64,000 nt of DNA, taken from NCBI GenBank assembly GCA_045110515.1, contig JBGCGD010000009.1:1-64000 (forward strand). Reading direction: 5' to 3'. Numbering within the stretch: the first letter of the stretch is position 1; every line of letters begins with the position of its first letter. A program made the position numbers and the translations under genes. This DNA comes from Granulosicoccus sp045110515 (GTDB lineage Bacteria; Pseudomonadota; Gammaproteobacteria; Granulosicoccales; Granulosicoccaceae). Positions 24,471 to 33,005 of the stretch are shown piece after piece. Under the pieces are notes generated by a model. That model did no database searches. It had not been told where the DNA came from and saw only the letters and a list, made by a program, of their open reading frames with translations.

Positions 24471-26804
24471 CAGGAGTCAACGCTGAATGGTGTCGTCCCA
24501 GCAGATAAGGATCAAGATGGCATCTTCGATTACCTCGATCTCGATTCCGATAATGATGGCATCAGTGATGAGATAGAAGGAGGCGGCGACCTAGACGGCG
24601 ATGGAGTTGCAAACTATCGGGATTTAGATGTCGATAGCGATGGAATCTCTGACTTAGTTGAAATGCGTCTGACGCTTGCTGAAGTTGTTGCCATTGATAA
24701 AAATCTAGACGGTGTTATCGATCTAAATTTTGAGGTTGGTAACAACGGTATGGCCGACGTTGTTGAGACGGAAGCAGAGTCGGGCATCGAAAACTATGTG
24801 ATCATCGATCACGACAACGATTCAGTGTTTGATTATCGAGATCATGATTCAGACAACGATGGCATTCTGGATACAATAGAGTCAAACAGTCTGGATGAAA
24901 ACCTAGATGGTAAGATTGATGTGCAACTTCAATCGGATGCTCCATTGAATGGCGATAGCGTACTGTACGCTGATCCTGTAGCGGGTGAATCACCACCTGA
25001 TACGGATGGCGATAGCCTTACAGACTTCCGTGACCATGACAGTGACAACGACGGTATATTAGATAGTGTTGAGGCCTTTGGTTCTGAAATGGATGCTGAC
25101 AGAGACGGTCAGATTGACGATTTTTTAGATGCGGATGGTGATGGTGTCAACGATAGGTTATCTGATTATCTTGCGCCAGCCACTGATACTGATGGTAATG
25201 GTAAACCTGATTCAATTGAGATTGATTCCGACCGTGACGGTATTGCAGATATCGTAGAAAACGGTGGTGTCGATCAGGATGGTGATGGCCAGGTAGATAA
25301 TTTTTCCGACGCAGATTCCGACGGTGTTGATGACGGCGTGGCCGTCTTACCCCCGGTGATTGTCGACAGTGATGCTGACGGTAGCCCTGATTTTCAAGAT
25401 AGGGATTCTGACAACGATGGTGTTAGCGACTTGGTTGAATCCGGTGGTGTAGATGCAGACGGTGATGGAAACGCGGACGTACCGCTATTAGGAGAAGCGT
25501 TACCAGATCAAAATAGCGATGGTATTCCTGACTATCAGCAAACAGGAGTAGGAAATTTTATTCGTACCGGTCTCTCAGGTAGTGGGTGTTCAATAGGTGT
25601 AAATCGGGGCAAAGGTATTGACCCGTTGTTTTTACTGCTCTCACTGTCGGCGGTGTTCTACTTTGTACGACGAGTTCGCAACGCGAGGCTTCGGAAAGAT
25701 GCGGCAGTTGGAATGGGGATTTTATTGACTGCAACGATTGCTCTGTCATCGAACGTCCAAGCAGATCCCTCCCGCTATTCAACCGACGGTGATTTCCTAG
25801 ATAGCGCGTTGCTAGGTGGCACAAGCTTTTCAAATAATCGCCCGGCGGGCTGGTACCTAGGCATGGGTCTTGGCGTAAGCTCGTTAAAACCCGAAACCGG
25901 TGAAGTGGAGGGCTGGAGTATTCATGATAGCTCTGATGTGGGGGCTCAGCTTACTCTCGGGCTTGACCTTAGTCCACGAACATCCATTGAGATGCATGCG
26001 GCCGAGCTAGGTAGCGTTTCACTGTCTCCGTTGGGAAGTATTGGCTACAGTATGTACGGCGCTAGTGGCCTGTTTTATATCGCGAATAAAGATAAACGTA
26101 TACACCCTACTGCGATTAATGCCTTTGGCAGGTTAGGTGTGGGATATCTGAAAAACCATGCCGAAGACGGCGTCATCTTTGTTAACGAGAACAGAACACA
26201 TGTGATGTACGGCGTCGGTCTTGAATATAGTTCGAGATCGAGATCGAGATCGAGATTTGGATTGAGAGCTGAAATCATAGCGTATGACACGGATGCAAAA
26301 CTGGCTCAGTTAGCACTGCTATACCGTTTTGGAAAAGCATCTAAACGCTCCAAGCAAGAGGGCATTTTGGCCAGTGTGCCTGCAAGCCTTGAGGCACCGT
26401 TAAATATCGCCAAGGCAGTGGCTTTAACCGATGAGCCGTCCAAAACAAACTTAACACCGCCAACCCTTGCAGCCGCATTGCCGAGTATCATGTTTGAGTT
26501 CGATGCCTATGCGCTGTCATTGGATACGCAATACGTGCTGGATAATGTTGCGAGTACGCTCATAGACAATAAAGGCGTCAGCATTGTCGTTTCAGGCCAT
26601 GCTGATAGCGTAGGTTCGGATGAATACAATGTTGCCTTGTCCCAACGTAGAGCCGATAGCGTCGTAAGGTATTTGAAATCGAAAGGCATCTCGATGGCCC
26701 GGATGCATAGTGTTGCGTACGGCGAATCCAGCCCAGTTCAATTCAACGGCACAGATGCGGGACGAGCGATTAATCGCCGTGTTGAAATAGACGTAGCACA
26801 GTAG
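22884..26804 (+). CDS. C-terminal part: repeats, sorting-tail-like segment, OmpA barrel and OmpA-like domain
   Basis: Open from after the TAA to TAG 26804; the GTG at 23091 that an automatic caller might choose is the Val codon that begins a module. Repeats run to about 25550. SGSGCSIGVNRGKGIDPLFL is followed by a membrane span and a basic cluster (VRRVRNARLRK). ATG 25713 then opens a segment like a Sec signal (GILLTATIALSSNVQA before DPS). Next come GWYLGMGLGVSSLKP ... LALLYRFGKASKR, an OmpA-type barrel, and a peptidoglycan-binding OmpA domain (VVSGHADSVGSDEYNVALSQ ... RAINRRVEIDV). From 25713 on alone it would be a normal 363-residue OmpA-family protein. Confidence 0.8.
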   Translation, partial: TGGTDANGDGIDDNVTGPDSDGDGVFDTADSDNDGDGVPDSVEGAGDTDNDGVSDYLDTDSDNDSVDDGVEAGVSGNDADGDRIDHLFDVDETNGVDANGDGVDDDVIGADTDRDGVPDSVDPDVDGDGIPDSVEGSNDSDGDAIPDKLDTDSDNNGVPDSVEAAVSAQDADGDGIDDTFDVGQTGGTDANGDGIDDDVTGADTDGDGIPDSVDADNDGDGVPDSVEGTDDVDNDGLGNYLDADSDNDGINDGVEAGVTGNDSDGDGIDDLFDVDETGGVDANSDGVDDSVIGKDTDADGIPDGADLDADGDGIPDRVEGQVDSDGNGLPDNLDPDSDNDGVPDGIEAGVSGKDADGDGIDDSFDVDQTGGSDANGDGIDDTVFGSDTDGDGIPDSIDKDTDGDGIPDIVEGLGDLDGDGIPDNLDTDSDNDGISDGVEAGVSGIDTDGDDIDDAFDVDQTGGSDANGDGIDDSFSGSDTDGDGTPDSTDLDADGDSIPDTIEGNGDTDADGIPDYLDSDADGDGISDFQESTLNGVVPADKDQDGIFDYLDLDSDNDGISDEIEGGGDLDGDGVANYRDLDVDSDGISDLVEMRLTLAEVVAIDKNLDGVIDLNFEVGNNGMADVVETEAESGIENYVIIDHDNDSVFDYRDHDSDNDGILDTIESNSLDENLDGKIDVQLQSDAPLNGDSVLYADPVAGESPPDTDGDSLTDFRDHDSDNDGILDSVEAFGSEMDADRDGQIDDFLDADGDGVNDRLSDYLAPATDTDGNGKPDSIEIDSDRDGIADIVENGGVDQDGDGQVDNFSDADSDGVDDGVAVLPPVIVDSDADGSPDFQDRDSDNDGVSDLVESGGVDADGDGNADVPLLGEALPDQNSDGIPDYQQTGVGNFIRTGLSGSGCSIGVNRGKGIDPLFLLLSLSAVFYFVRRVRNARLRKDAAVGMGILLTATIALSSNVQADPSRYSTDGDFLDSALLGGTSFSNNRPAGWYLGMGLGVSSLKPETGEVEGWSIHDSSDVGAQLTLGLDLSPRTSIEMHAAELGSVSLSPLGSIGYSMYGASGLFYIANKDKRIHPTAINAFGRLGVGYLKNHAEDGVIFVNENRTHVMYGVGLEYSSRSRSRSRFGLRAEIIAYDTDAKLAQLALLYRFGKASKRSKQEGILASVPASLEAPLNIAKAVALTDEPSKTNLTPPTLAAALPSIMFEFDAYALSLDTQYVLDNVASTLIDNKGVSIVVSGHADSVGSDEYNVALSQRRADSVVRYLKSKGISMARMHSVAYGESSPVQFNGTDAGRAINRRVEIDVAQ

Positions 26805-26849
26805 CGTGTTTAAACGTGGGCATCGCTGATCAAGCAAATCCCACGAACT

Positions 26850-28022
26850 TCACACGGAACGTGTGCGTCGGTTGGTAAAAAACACCGCTACAATTGCGAT
26901 GAAAAGAGCCACTAACGTAGCCCCTGCCAGTGTGTTCCAGCCGAATCCGGCGTAAAGTACCCCTGCGGAAAAAGAGGCAAGTGAGGAAGCAATCGCTAGC
27001 AACGTATCGTTAACACCTTGAATCACGGGCCTCTCGTTTTCAGCGATGGCTGATTGAAGTAGATAGGTTGCACCAATAAATCCGAAATTCCAGCCGATGC
27101 CGAGCAGTATTAGGGAAACATAAAAGTGGGCAAGCTCGCTTCCTTGCAATGCCACGATGCCAGCGAATAGTAAGACGATGAAACCGATTGAAATAATTCT
27201 CATGACACCGAATCGTGTAATTAAATATCCGGTGAAGAATCCAGGGGCGAACATGGCAATCACATGCCAGCGGATAACATCTGCTGAATGATGTCCGGCA
27301 TAACCAACAGATTCCATCGCCAGCGGTGTGGGTACCATCAGAATGACCATCGCTGCCTGAGAGATAGCTGCTGTCGCTATGGCTAATAGTACGACGGGTC
27401 GAGCAAGTATTTCGCGCTGACTAATTTCCGGTGCAGATTGGGCTGATGCTTGCGGTGTTGATGGCATCAATTTATCCATAAATGCCAGAGGGATACACCC
27501 GACAGCAGCTATGACGGCGAGTGCTACGTAACCACCTGCAAACGGGGCAGGGAGCAGGGCGTCTTTGAAGTGCGTATAAATCAGTGGGCCAAACAATGCG
27601 GCAATGAGTCCTGAGGCTAATAAAAAACCTATGGCCTTTGCTTTGTACTGATCGCTAACTGATTCTGCAGCAGCAAACCTAAAGAAATTTAAGCCGATTA
27701 ATGCAGCGCCTAAAATCAAGTGGGCAACACACAGTAGGACAAAGCTCTTTATGGTGAGGGCGAAAGCAGCACACAGACCACCTACGATCAGAATGGCCGC
27801 GCCGAATAAAAATCCGTTTCGCCGTCCGGCCTTTCCCATATAAACAGAGAACGGGATAGCAACAACGATACCCGCCAACATTTGTATAGAGGGCGGCAAT
27901 GTGGCGAGTGTGGGTGTTGGAGCGAGTGATTGCCCCGCTAAGGCGCCCAGTAGAATTAGCATGGGCATGGGGGCACCTAAAATGATGCTTGCAATGACTA
28001 TGAGCCAAAAATTACGAGTCAT
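26850..28022 (-). CDS. MFS transporter (sugar-efflux/UMF-type)
   Basis: A 390-residue protein with twelve predicted hydrophobic segments in two halves, N-terminus inside (MTRNFWLIVIASIILGAPMPML), the loop-2 motif GKAGRRNGFLFGA, and a polar central loop near residues 185-205 (DKLMPSTPQASAQSAPEISQRE). It sits in the inner membrane and likely exports a small solute. It is divergent from a GlxA-like regulator 95 bp away, which may control it. The substrate is unknown. Confidence 0.85.
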   Translation of the reverse strand: MTRNFWLIVIASIILGAPMPMLILLGALAGQSLAPTPTLATLPPSIQMLAGIVVAIPFSVYMGKAGRRNGFLFGAAILIVGGLCAAFALTIKSFVLLCVAHLILGAALIGLNFFRFAAAESVSDQYKAKAIGFLLASGLIAALFGPLIYTHFKDALLPAPFAGGYVALAVIAAVGCIPLAFMDKLMPSTPQASAQSAPEISQREILARPVVLLAIATAAISQAAMVILMVPTPLAMESVGYAGHHSADVIRWHVIAMFAPGFFTGYLITRFGVMRIISIGFIVLLFAGIVALQGSELAHFYVSLILLGIGWNFGFIGATYLLQSAIAENERPVIQGVNDTLLAIASSLASFSAGVLYAGFGWNTLAGATLVALFIAIVAVFFTNRRTRSV

Positions 28023-28117
28023 GATGTGATGAGTTGATGTTGTTTGACGGCATGGGATCCACGATATAGGGTATGAGATGTCAGAACAGACAATGTTTAA
28101 TCAAAAACAGACATCTT

Positions 28118-29068
28118 ATGCGCCTGATAGATATTCTTATATTCGATGACGTGAACCTGCTGGATGTAGCAGGTCCGGCGCAGGCGTTTGCCAGCGCTAT
28201 GCTTGATGGCCAGTGTCAGTATTCCACGCGTTTTGTCTCGATAGATGGTGCACCGGTCACGTCTAGTTGTGGGCTTCGTCTGCATGCTGATTCAGCGTTG
28301 ACACTAAATAGCGACGCCATGGACTTGCTTATACCCGGTGGTCAAGGTGTAGATACGATTATGCAGGTGCAGTCATTGCATCAAGTCATTGGTGAGTGGA
28401 ACAACACGTTCAAAGGGCGACGTTTAATTTCGGTTTGCTCAGGCTCGTTAGTGCTTGCAAGCGCTGGAGTGCTTGATGGGCTAAAAGCTACCACTCACTG
28501 GACACGATCCCAGCAGGCGGTAAGGCAGTTTCCCCATGTAAATTGGTTGATTGATGAACTCTATGTTATCGAGAAGGACGTTTTTACCTCTGCAGGAGTC
28601 ACGACAGGTATCGACTTAACGCTTGCCCTTATCCAAAATGATCACGGAGGGCAATGCGCACTCGATGTAGCGCGTGAGTTGGTGGTGTATATGCAAAGGC
28701 ACGGAAAGCAAAGTCAATTTGCAGGTGTGGTAGATGTGCAGCTGCAACCTAGCGATACGATGTCAGTGCTAGCGCAAGCAATCGTAGAGAACCCTGAAAG
28801 GGAATGGAGTGTTGCGCAAATGGCAGCCTTTTGCCATCTGACAGAAAGAACGCTGACAAGGCGATGTCATAAGTGCTTTAACCTGTCTCCAAAGCGATTT
28901 GTGGAAAAAGTACGGGTCTCCAAAGCGTGCGAATGGATATCAACCGGTATGCCGTTGGGGCTAGTGATCTCGCGCAGTGGCCTTAGCGATAAACAGCAAA
29001 TGAATAGAGCCTTTAAAAGGCAAATTGGAACGTCTGTTAGCGACTATGTTGACCGCTTTTCTGCGTGA
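28118..29068 (+). CDS. GlxA-family transcriptional regulator (DJ-1/PfpI plus AraC domains)
   Basis: From the ATG at 28118 the product is 316 residues: an N-terminal DJ-1/PfpI-like domain (LIDILIFDDVNLLDVAGPAQAF ... LISVCSGSLVLASAGVLDG with the nucleophile-elbow Cys ... TTHW) and a C-terminal AraC/XylS double helix-turn-helix (WSVAQMAAFCHLTERTLTRRCHKCFNLSPKRFV ... SDKQQMNRAFKRQIGTSVSDYV). The frame extends to 28073 but the extra residues do not belong to the domain. In this family the N-domain senses a small metabolite. The divergent MFS gene is the likely target. Confidence 0.87.
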   Translation: MRLIDILIFDDVNLLDVAGPAQAFASAMLDGQCQYSTRFVSIDGAPVTSSCGLRLHADSALTLNSDAMDLLIPGGQGVDTIMQVQSLHQVIGEWNNTFKGRRLISVCSGSLVLASAGVLDGLKATTHWTRSQQAVRQFPHVNWLIDELYVIEKDVFTSAGVTTGIDLTLALIQNDHGGQCALDVARELVVYMQRHGKQSQFAGVVDVQLQPSDTMSVLAQAIVENPEREWSVAQMAAFCHLTERTLTRRCHKCFNLSPKRFVEKVRVSKACEWISTGMPLGLVISRSGLSDKQQMNRAFKRQIGTSVSDYVDRFSA

Positions 29069-29105
29069 ACATCCCAAAACCTTCTCAATCAGATATCAAT
29101 AGTTA

Positions 29106-29729
29106 TTAGAATTCTCGGGCGACCATTGTTCCTGCAGCTGATGCCATGGCCACCGCTGCTCCACGATGTAAACGTGTTTGCGCTTTAGGGCTCGATAGCG
29201 CCTTCCTCACACCAACTGCCGCCAGAATAAAAACACCCCCGACGAGCAATAGCACCAAGATTGTTACGGGCACCAGCACTGTTGCCCAGGTGGTAAAACC
29301 AACCGTATCAAGATCCAACACAAGTGGCAGCAGGGCAAGATAAAACGCGATTGTTTTCGGGTTTCCCAACGTAATGGTCAAACCAGAAAAGGATGCTGAG
29401 AAAAGGTCTTTTCGACTGGGCGCCGATGTTGTGAGCTGATGTTGTTCTGCTGTCCAGAAACTCCAGGCCAGCCAGAGCAGGTACAAAATTGAAAACCATC
29501 GAATGGCGACGAACAAGGTGGAAAAACTTGATGCGATAAGTGCTAAGCCGAAGACGGCAAAACTTAAGTAAACAAGGTCGCCCAGCATCAGCCCGCCGAG
29601 CATGGCAAATGCAGCGCCTGGTCCGTTTGCGACAGAACGAGCCACGAGTGCTGTTATACCTGGACCGGGGATCGCCGCGGCTATGCCTAACGCTAAGGCG
29701 TACGAGAGTATCTGGTTGAGATCTAGCAT
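29106..29729 (-). CDS. LysE/RhtB-family amino-acid exporter
   Basis: A 207-residue inner-membrane protein with about six hydrophobic segments and the family's N-terminal signature (IAAAIPGPGITALVARSVANGPGAAFAMLGGLMLGDLVYL) and FSGLTITLGNPKTIAFYLALLP. Family members export amino acids or their analogues. It converges with the GlxA-like gene and is not in an operon with the solute-binding gene ending at 29894, though both face the same way. Confidence 0.87.
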   Translation of the reverse strand: MLDLNQILSYALALGIAAAIPGPGITALVARSVANGPGAAFAMLGGLMLGDLVYLSFAVFGLALIASSFSTLFVAIRWFSILYLLWLAWSFWTAEQHQLTTSAPSRKDLFSASFSGLTITLGNPKTIAFYLALLPLVLDLDTVGFTTWATVLVPVTILVLLLVGGVFILAAVGVRKALSSPKAQTRLHRGAAVAMASAAGTMVAREF

Positions 29730-29893
29730 GAGGGTATTAACAGAGAGCGAACACTCACTAAAGTTTCGGCTATTCCAGCGGTATATACAAACAAAATTTA
29801 ACCTGATTCATGAAATGGCACATTTGGGTACCTTGAATAAGTAGAGGAAAACGTTGGATTTTTCGACAGAACTATTGCAAAACCAAAGCTTGT

Positions 29894-30625
29894 TTAGTTT
29901 GCAACAGATAATCGCCCGGTAACTTTAAACTGATCGATAAGAGAACTCACTAACCCAGTTTGCTTTGCGCGTTGAACAAAATCTTCCAGATATTCGCTGG
30001 CCAGTGACTTTCCCACCTGACAACCTATCGATTGCTGAACTGCCGTGAAACTCTGATCGAATAATACGGAACCTGGCATTAGATTCTGTTGCTCGATGAG
30101 CTTAGGCCTTAAACCGGCAAGTACATCAAGTTTATTTTGCTCAAAGATGGTGAAGGATTCATCTAGGGAGGGTGCTCTGACTAAGGTGGCATGCTTAAGG
30201 TTTTCACTAAGCCATAAGTCGTATGCAGCACGCTCTTTGACGGCTATTTTAACGCCCGGTTTATCGACTTCATTGATGGACTGAATACTTGAATCAGGCG
30301 GTACAAGGTAGGTTGCTTGTATTTCGCAGTAGGCCGGGCTGAAATTGATAAAGCGTGCTCTCTCGGCTTCGGCTGCGATGTTCGCAATATCCCATTCGTT
30401 AGTTTGAGCGGCATCAGCAACATCACCAGGCCCCTGGTAAGGGATAAGCCTTAATTCCACACCCAGCTCATCTGCTATTGCTTTGGCCATGCGAGGGGAG
30501 ACACCATCTGGCTCGCCGGTAGATGATGTCTCGTTAACGAGTAAAAAATTACTCATGTTGATACCCGCTCTTAACGTGCCTGTCGGAGCGAGTTCTTGTA
30601 CAAGTTCCTTACTGATAGTGGTCAT
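29894..30625 (-). CDS. SBP_bac_3-type solute-binding protein lacking a signal peptide
   Basis: A 243-residue family 3 extracellular solute-binding domain (TGTLRAGINMSNFLLV ... GVSPRMAKAIADELGVELRLIPYQGPGDVADA ... WDIANIAAEAERARFINFSPAYCEI). It starts directly with the domain: MTTISKELVQELAP has no hydrophobic core, and no upstream start adds one. The protein is therefore probably cytoplasmic, perhaps a sensor or an enzyme-like member (cyclohexadienyl dehydratases share this fold). No ABC permease or ATPase adjoins. The ligand is likely an amino acid or similar. Confidence 0.82.
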   Translation of the reverse strand: MTTISKELVQELAPTGTLRAGINMSNFLLVNETSSTGEPDGVSPRMAKAIADELGVELRLIPYQGPGDVADAAQTNEWDIANIAAEAERARFINFSPAYCEIQATYLVPPDSSIQSINEVDKPGVKIAVKERAAYDLWLSENLKHATLVRAPSLDESFTIFEQNKLDVLAGLRPKLIEQQNLMPGSVLFDQSFTAVQQSIGCQVGKSLASEYLEDFVQRAKQTGLVSSLIDQFKVTGRLSVAN

Positions 30626-30643
30626 ACTTAGCCAACGTGTTCG

Positions 30644-31117
30644 TTAAACCGGTTTTACGAAGAATACCCCAACACTCACAGCGGTGACTTCCACATGTGT
30701 GCCGGCGCTTATTGCATCGTTAGATAAGTCCCGAGCAGGTTCCACTCGCCAGTTGATACCCGAATATTTTTGTTCCCCCGATACCGTACGACTGATATCA
30801 GAGGTTAAATTAAACGAGTGGCCGATAATATCGCTACTGCGGTCTTTGCCCATTTCGCCGGTGCTTTGCAGTCGTTTTAATGGCTTCCAAAGTACGGCTG
30901 TAATCAATGCCGTGCTGATGGCGAAACAGCCGACGGCAACGATAAATGCGTTGGGTAGAATTCCAAACCACACAAGCGCACCAGTGACAATGGCGCCCAA
31001 TCCTGCAAACAACAGCACGCCGCTAGCAAAACCGAATGCCAATGCGTCAATGGCCAGCAGGAGGAAACCTACACCCATCCAAACCGCTGCTTGGTTGTTT
31101 GTAACAAGTTCGATCAT
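30644..31117 (-). CDS. NfeD-family membrane protein
   Basis: A 157-residue protein with hydrophobic segments in the N-terminal two thirds (WMGVGFLLLAIDALAFGFASGVLLFAGLGAIVTG) and a C-terminal OB-fold-like NfeD domain (GHSFNLTSDISRTVSGEQKYSGINWRVEPA ... SAGTHVEVTAVSVGVFFVKPV). NfeD proteins act with SPFH/stomatin partners in membrane microdomains; the partner is the next gene, 54 bp upstream on the same strand. Confidence 0.85.
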   Translation of the reverse strand: MIELVTNNQAAVWMGVGFLLLAIDALAFGFASGVLLFAGLGAIVTGALVWFGILPNAFIVAVGCFAISTALITAVLWKPLKRLQSTGEMGKDRSSDIIGHSFNLTSDISRTVSGEQKYSGINWRVEPARDLSNDAISAGTHVEVTAVSVGVFFVKPV

Positions 31118-31170
31118 GTTTGTCTCCTGAGCGTATGAATTGATTGGCTAGCGATTAAATTTCCGGATTG

Positions 31171-32130
31171 TTAATTACTGGAATTCGAAAATGCACCACT
31201 GGAATTCATCGCAGCAACAACGGCCATGCTCTCTGCAACGACCGCACCTGCATCAGATTTATTGCCATCCATAAGAACCACGGTGGATTCTTTTGCGATA
31301 TCAGCTTTCGCGGCTATCGCTCGTGTGGCAAGGTCTAGCTGCATGGCTTTTTGTCCTTCTTCTGTAGCAGCGGCATCACCGACGGTACGTAATGCCATTG
31401 CTTGTGCTTCAGCAACCGTACGGATTGCATCTGCCTCACCTTGTGCTTTTAATATTTGCTGTGCACGTTCACCTTCAGCGGCCAGAACAACGGCTTGTTT
31501 TTGACCTTCAGCCACATTGATGGCCGATTGTCTTTCACCTTCAGACTCAAGTACCGTGGCACGCTTGTCACGTTCGGCTTTCATCTGGCGTTCCATGGCT
31601 TCGAGAACACTCTTAGGCGGCGTGATGTCTTTGATCTCGTATCGTAAGCACGTGGTTCCCCAGGCCTCACCCGCTTCGTTGATAGCTTGAACAATGGCGG
31701 CGTTCAGCAAGTCACGTTCTTCGAATGTACGATCCAACGTGATCTTGCCGATTTCAGAACGCATTGTTGTCTGGGCAAGCTGAGTTACACCAAACACATA
31801 ATTGTCGATACCGTAACTGGATTTCTCAGGATCGATAACTTTCAGATAGAGAACACCATCGACAGTCAATGTGATGTTGTCTTTGGTAATGGCCGATTGA
31901 GATGGCACATCCAGCGCCAGTTCTTTTAACGATACTTTGTAGGCAACTTTATCGATGAAAGGCACAACGAAGTTTAAACCTGCCACAAGTGTGGTTTTAA
32001 ATTTACCGAATCGCTCGACCACATAGGCGGTATTTTGAGGAACAAACTTGATGGAAGAGGTCAGGATGACCAGGGTGACAAAAGCCAATCCAATCCAGAA
32101 TGAGAAAGCAGAACTGAATAACATATCCAT
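31171..32130 (-). CDS. SPFH/band-7 (QmcA/stomatin-like) protein
   Basis: About 320 residues: an N-terminal membrane anchor (FWIGLAFVTLVILTSSI), the SPFH domain (VPQNTAYVVERFGKFKTTLVAGLNFVVPFID ... DVPSQSAITKDNITLTVDGVLYLKV), and a long Ala/Glu-rich coiled coil (RQMKAERDKRATVLESEGERQ ... AEGERAQQILKAQGEADAI). It resembles E. coli QmcA and would form oligomeric rings in the inner membrane. The frame opens with GTG at 32139; ATG 32130 is equally likely. It forms an operon with the NfeD gene. Confidence 0.87.
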   Translation of the reverse strand: MDMLFSSAFSFWIGLAFVTLVILTSSIKFVPQNTAYVVERFGKFKTTLVAGLNFVVPFIDKVAYKVSLKELALDVPSQSAITKDNITLTVDGVLYLKVIDPEKSSYGIDNYVFGVTQLAQTTMRSEIGKITLDRTFEERDLLNAAIVQAINEAGEAWGTTCLRYEIKDITPPKSVLEAMERQMKAERDKRATVLESEGERQSAINVAEGQKQAVVLAAEGERAQQILKAQGEADAIRTVAEAQAMALRTVGDAAATEEGQKAMQLDLATRAIAAKADIAKESTVVLMDGNKSDAGAVVAESMAVVAAMNSSGAFSNSSN

Positions 32131-32178
32131 ATTGCACACGCACCGGTAAGTTTGCTAATTAAGTGCTTGTAATATGGG

Positions 32179-32211
32179 GGTATAAGCGAGTTATTTCAAC
32201 TCGCTTATACC
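32179..32211. terminator. 14-bp perfect hairpin between SPFH and SDR genes
   Basis: GGTATAAGCGAGTT (32179-32192) pairs with AACTCGCTTATACC (32198-32211) across ATTTC. The T-run (TTGTTTTT) lies on the plus-strand side, although both flanking genes are minus. It may be a terminator for antisense transcription or a processing structure for the SDR mRNA. Confidence 0.5.
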
Positions 32212-32251
32212 TTGTTTTTCAAGTAATTTACGGTGCAGGCACTAAGCGCTG

Positions 32252-33001
32252 CTATTTGGCAGTAAAACCACCGTCTACATATAAAATTTGCCCCGTCATA
32301 TAGGAGCTGGCTGGGGAGCATAAAAACAAAACTGGCCCGACAAGGTCTTCCAGTTCACCGTTTCGTCCGATACAGGTTTGCGCGGCATTGGCGGCAGCCT
32401 TTGCCGGATCGTCAAAAACAGCCTGTGTGAGCTCTGTTGGAAAAAATCCCGGGGCAATGGCATTGGCCCGAATGCCTGAACCCGACCAGGCTTCTGCCAT
32501 TGCTCGCGTTAATTGAGCCACGCCACCTTTGGACGCACCGTAAGGCATACTATTAGGAAAGGCCCTTTCAGATTGTAGAGAGGCGATGTTTATGATGCTG
32601 CCGTCACCCTTCATACCGGCGACCAATGCGCGGCTGAGGAAAAATGGAATCGACAAATTTAGTTGCAGTGTCTCGTTCCAGCTTTCATTCGTGATCTCAT
32701 CGACGGGTTGGCGGTGATTGACACCAGCAGCATTGATCAACAATGAGGGAGCACCAAAGGGTTCTGACAATTGTTGTGCAAACTCGTCAAAATCTTGTAC
32801 TTCGCATAAGTCCTTTGCAACGGCATAACCGTCAATGGATTTTGCCAGTTCCCTTATGGATTCGACGCGGCGCGCAACTACCACAACCTTTGCACCAGCA
32901 TCGGCCAGTGCTTTGGATAGGTGTTTACCGATGCCCGAAGAGGCACCGGTAACGACCGCGACACGTCCGCTGATATCAAAACGTGTCAGACTTGTATTCA
33001 T
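32252..33001 (-). CDS. Short-chain dehydrogenase/reductase paired with the HpsN-like gene
   Basis: A 249-residue SDR from the ATG at 33001 (AGGT site just before it), with T-G-A-S-S-G-I-G (VVTGASSGIGKHL), the NNAG-equivalent LINAAGV, catalytic Ser (NIASLQSE) and Y-G-A-S-K. The end TGQILYVDGGF is standard. It lies 4 bases after the stop of the HisD-like gene and is surely co-transcribed. In dihydroxypropanesulfonate (DHPS) catabolism SDR-type HpsO/HpsP work with HpsN; this could be such an enzyme, but other diols are possible. Confidence 0.82.
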   Translation of the reverse strand: MNTSLTRFDISGRVAVVTGASSGIGKHLSKALADAGAKVVVVARRVESIRELAKSIDGYAVAKDLCEVQDFDEFAQQLSEPFGAPSLLINAAGVNHRQPVDEITNESWNETLQLNLSIPFFLSRALVAGMKGDGSIINIASLQSERAFPNSMPYGASKGGVAQLTRAMAEAWSGSGIRANAIAPGFFPTELTQAVFDDPAKAAANAAQTCIGRNGELEDLVGPVLFLCSPASSYMTGQILYVDGGFTAK

Positions 33002-33005
33002 TGAC

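Larger units (their letters stand above)
19464..26804 (+). pseudogene. Giant LamG / thrombospondin type-3 repeat / OmpA protein, one frame with two internal stops
   Basis: A single frame of 2,447 codons from ATG 19464 to TAG 26802-26804. It is broken only by TAG at 20337-20339 and TAA at 22881-22883; coding continues in the same frame after both. Order: signal peptide, LamG-like domain, beta-rich domains mixed with D-x-D-x-D-G repeats, six 276-bp modules (22815-24470), more repeats to about 25550, a Cys-plus-hydrophobic-plus-Arg tail (25575-25700), a second signal-peptide-like segment (from 25713), an eight-strand-type barrel, and an OmpA C-terminal domain. In other modules the codon at the second stop is Gln or Glu (CAA, CAG, GAA), one base from TAA. 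The first stop lies where IPNSVE or IPDSVE would give Glu. Recent pseudogenisation, suppression, or base errors are all possible. Confidence 0.85.
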
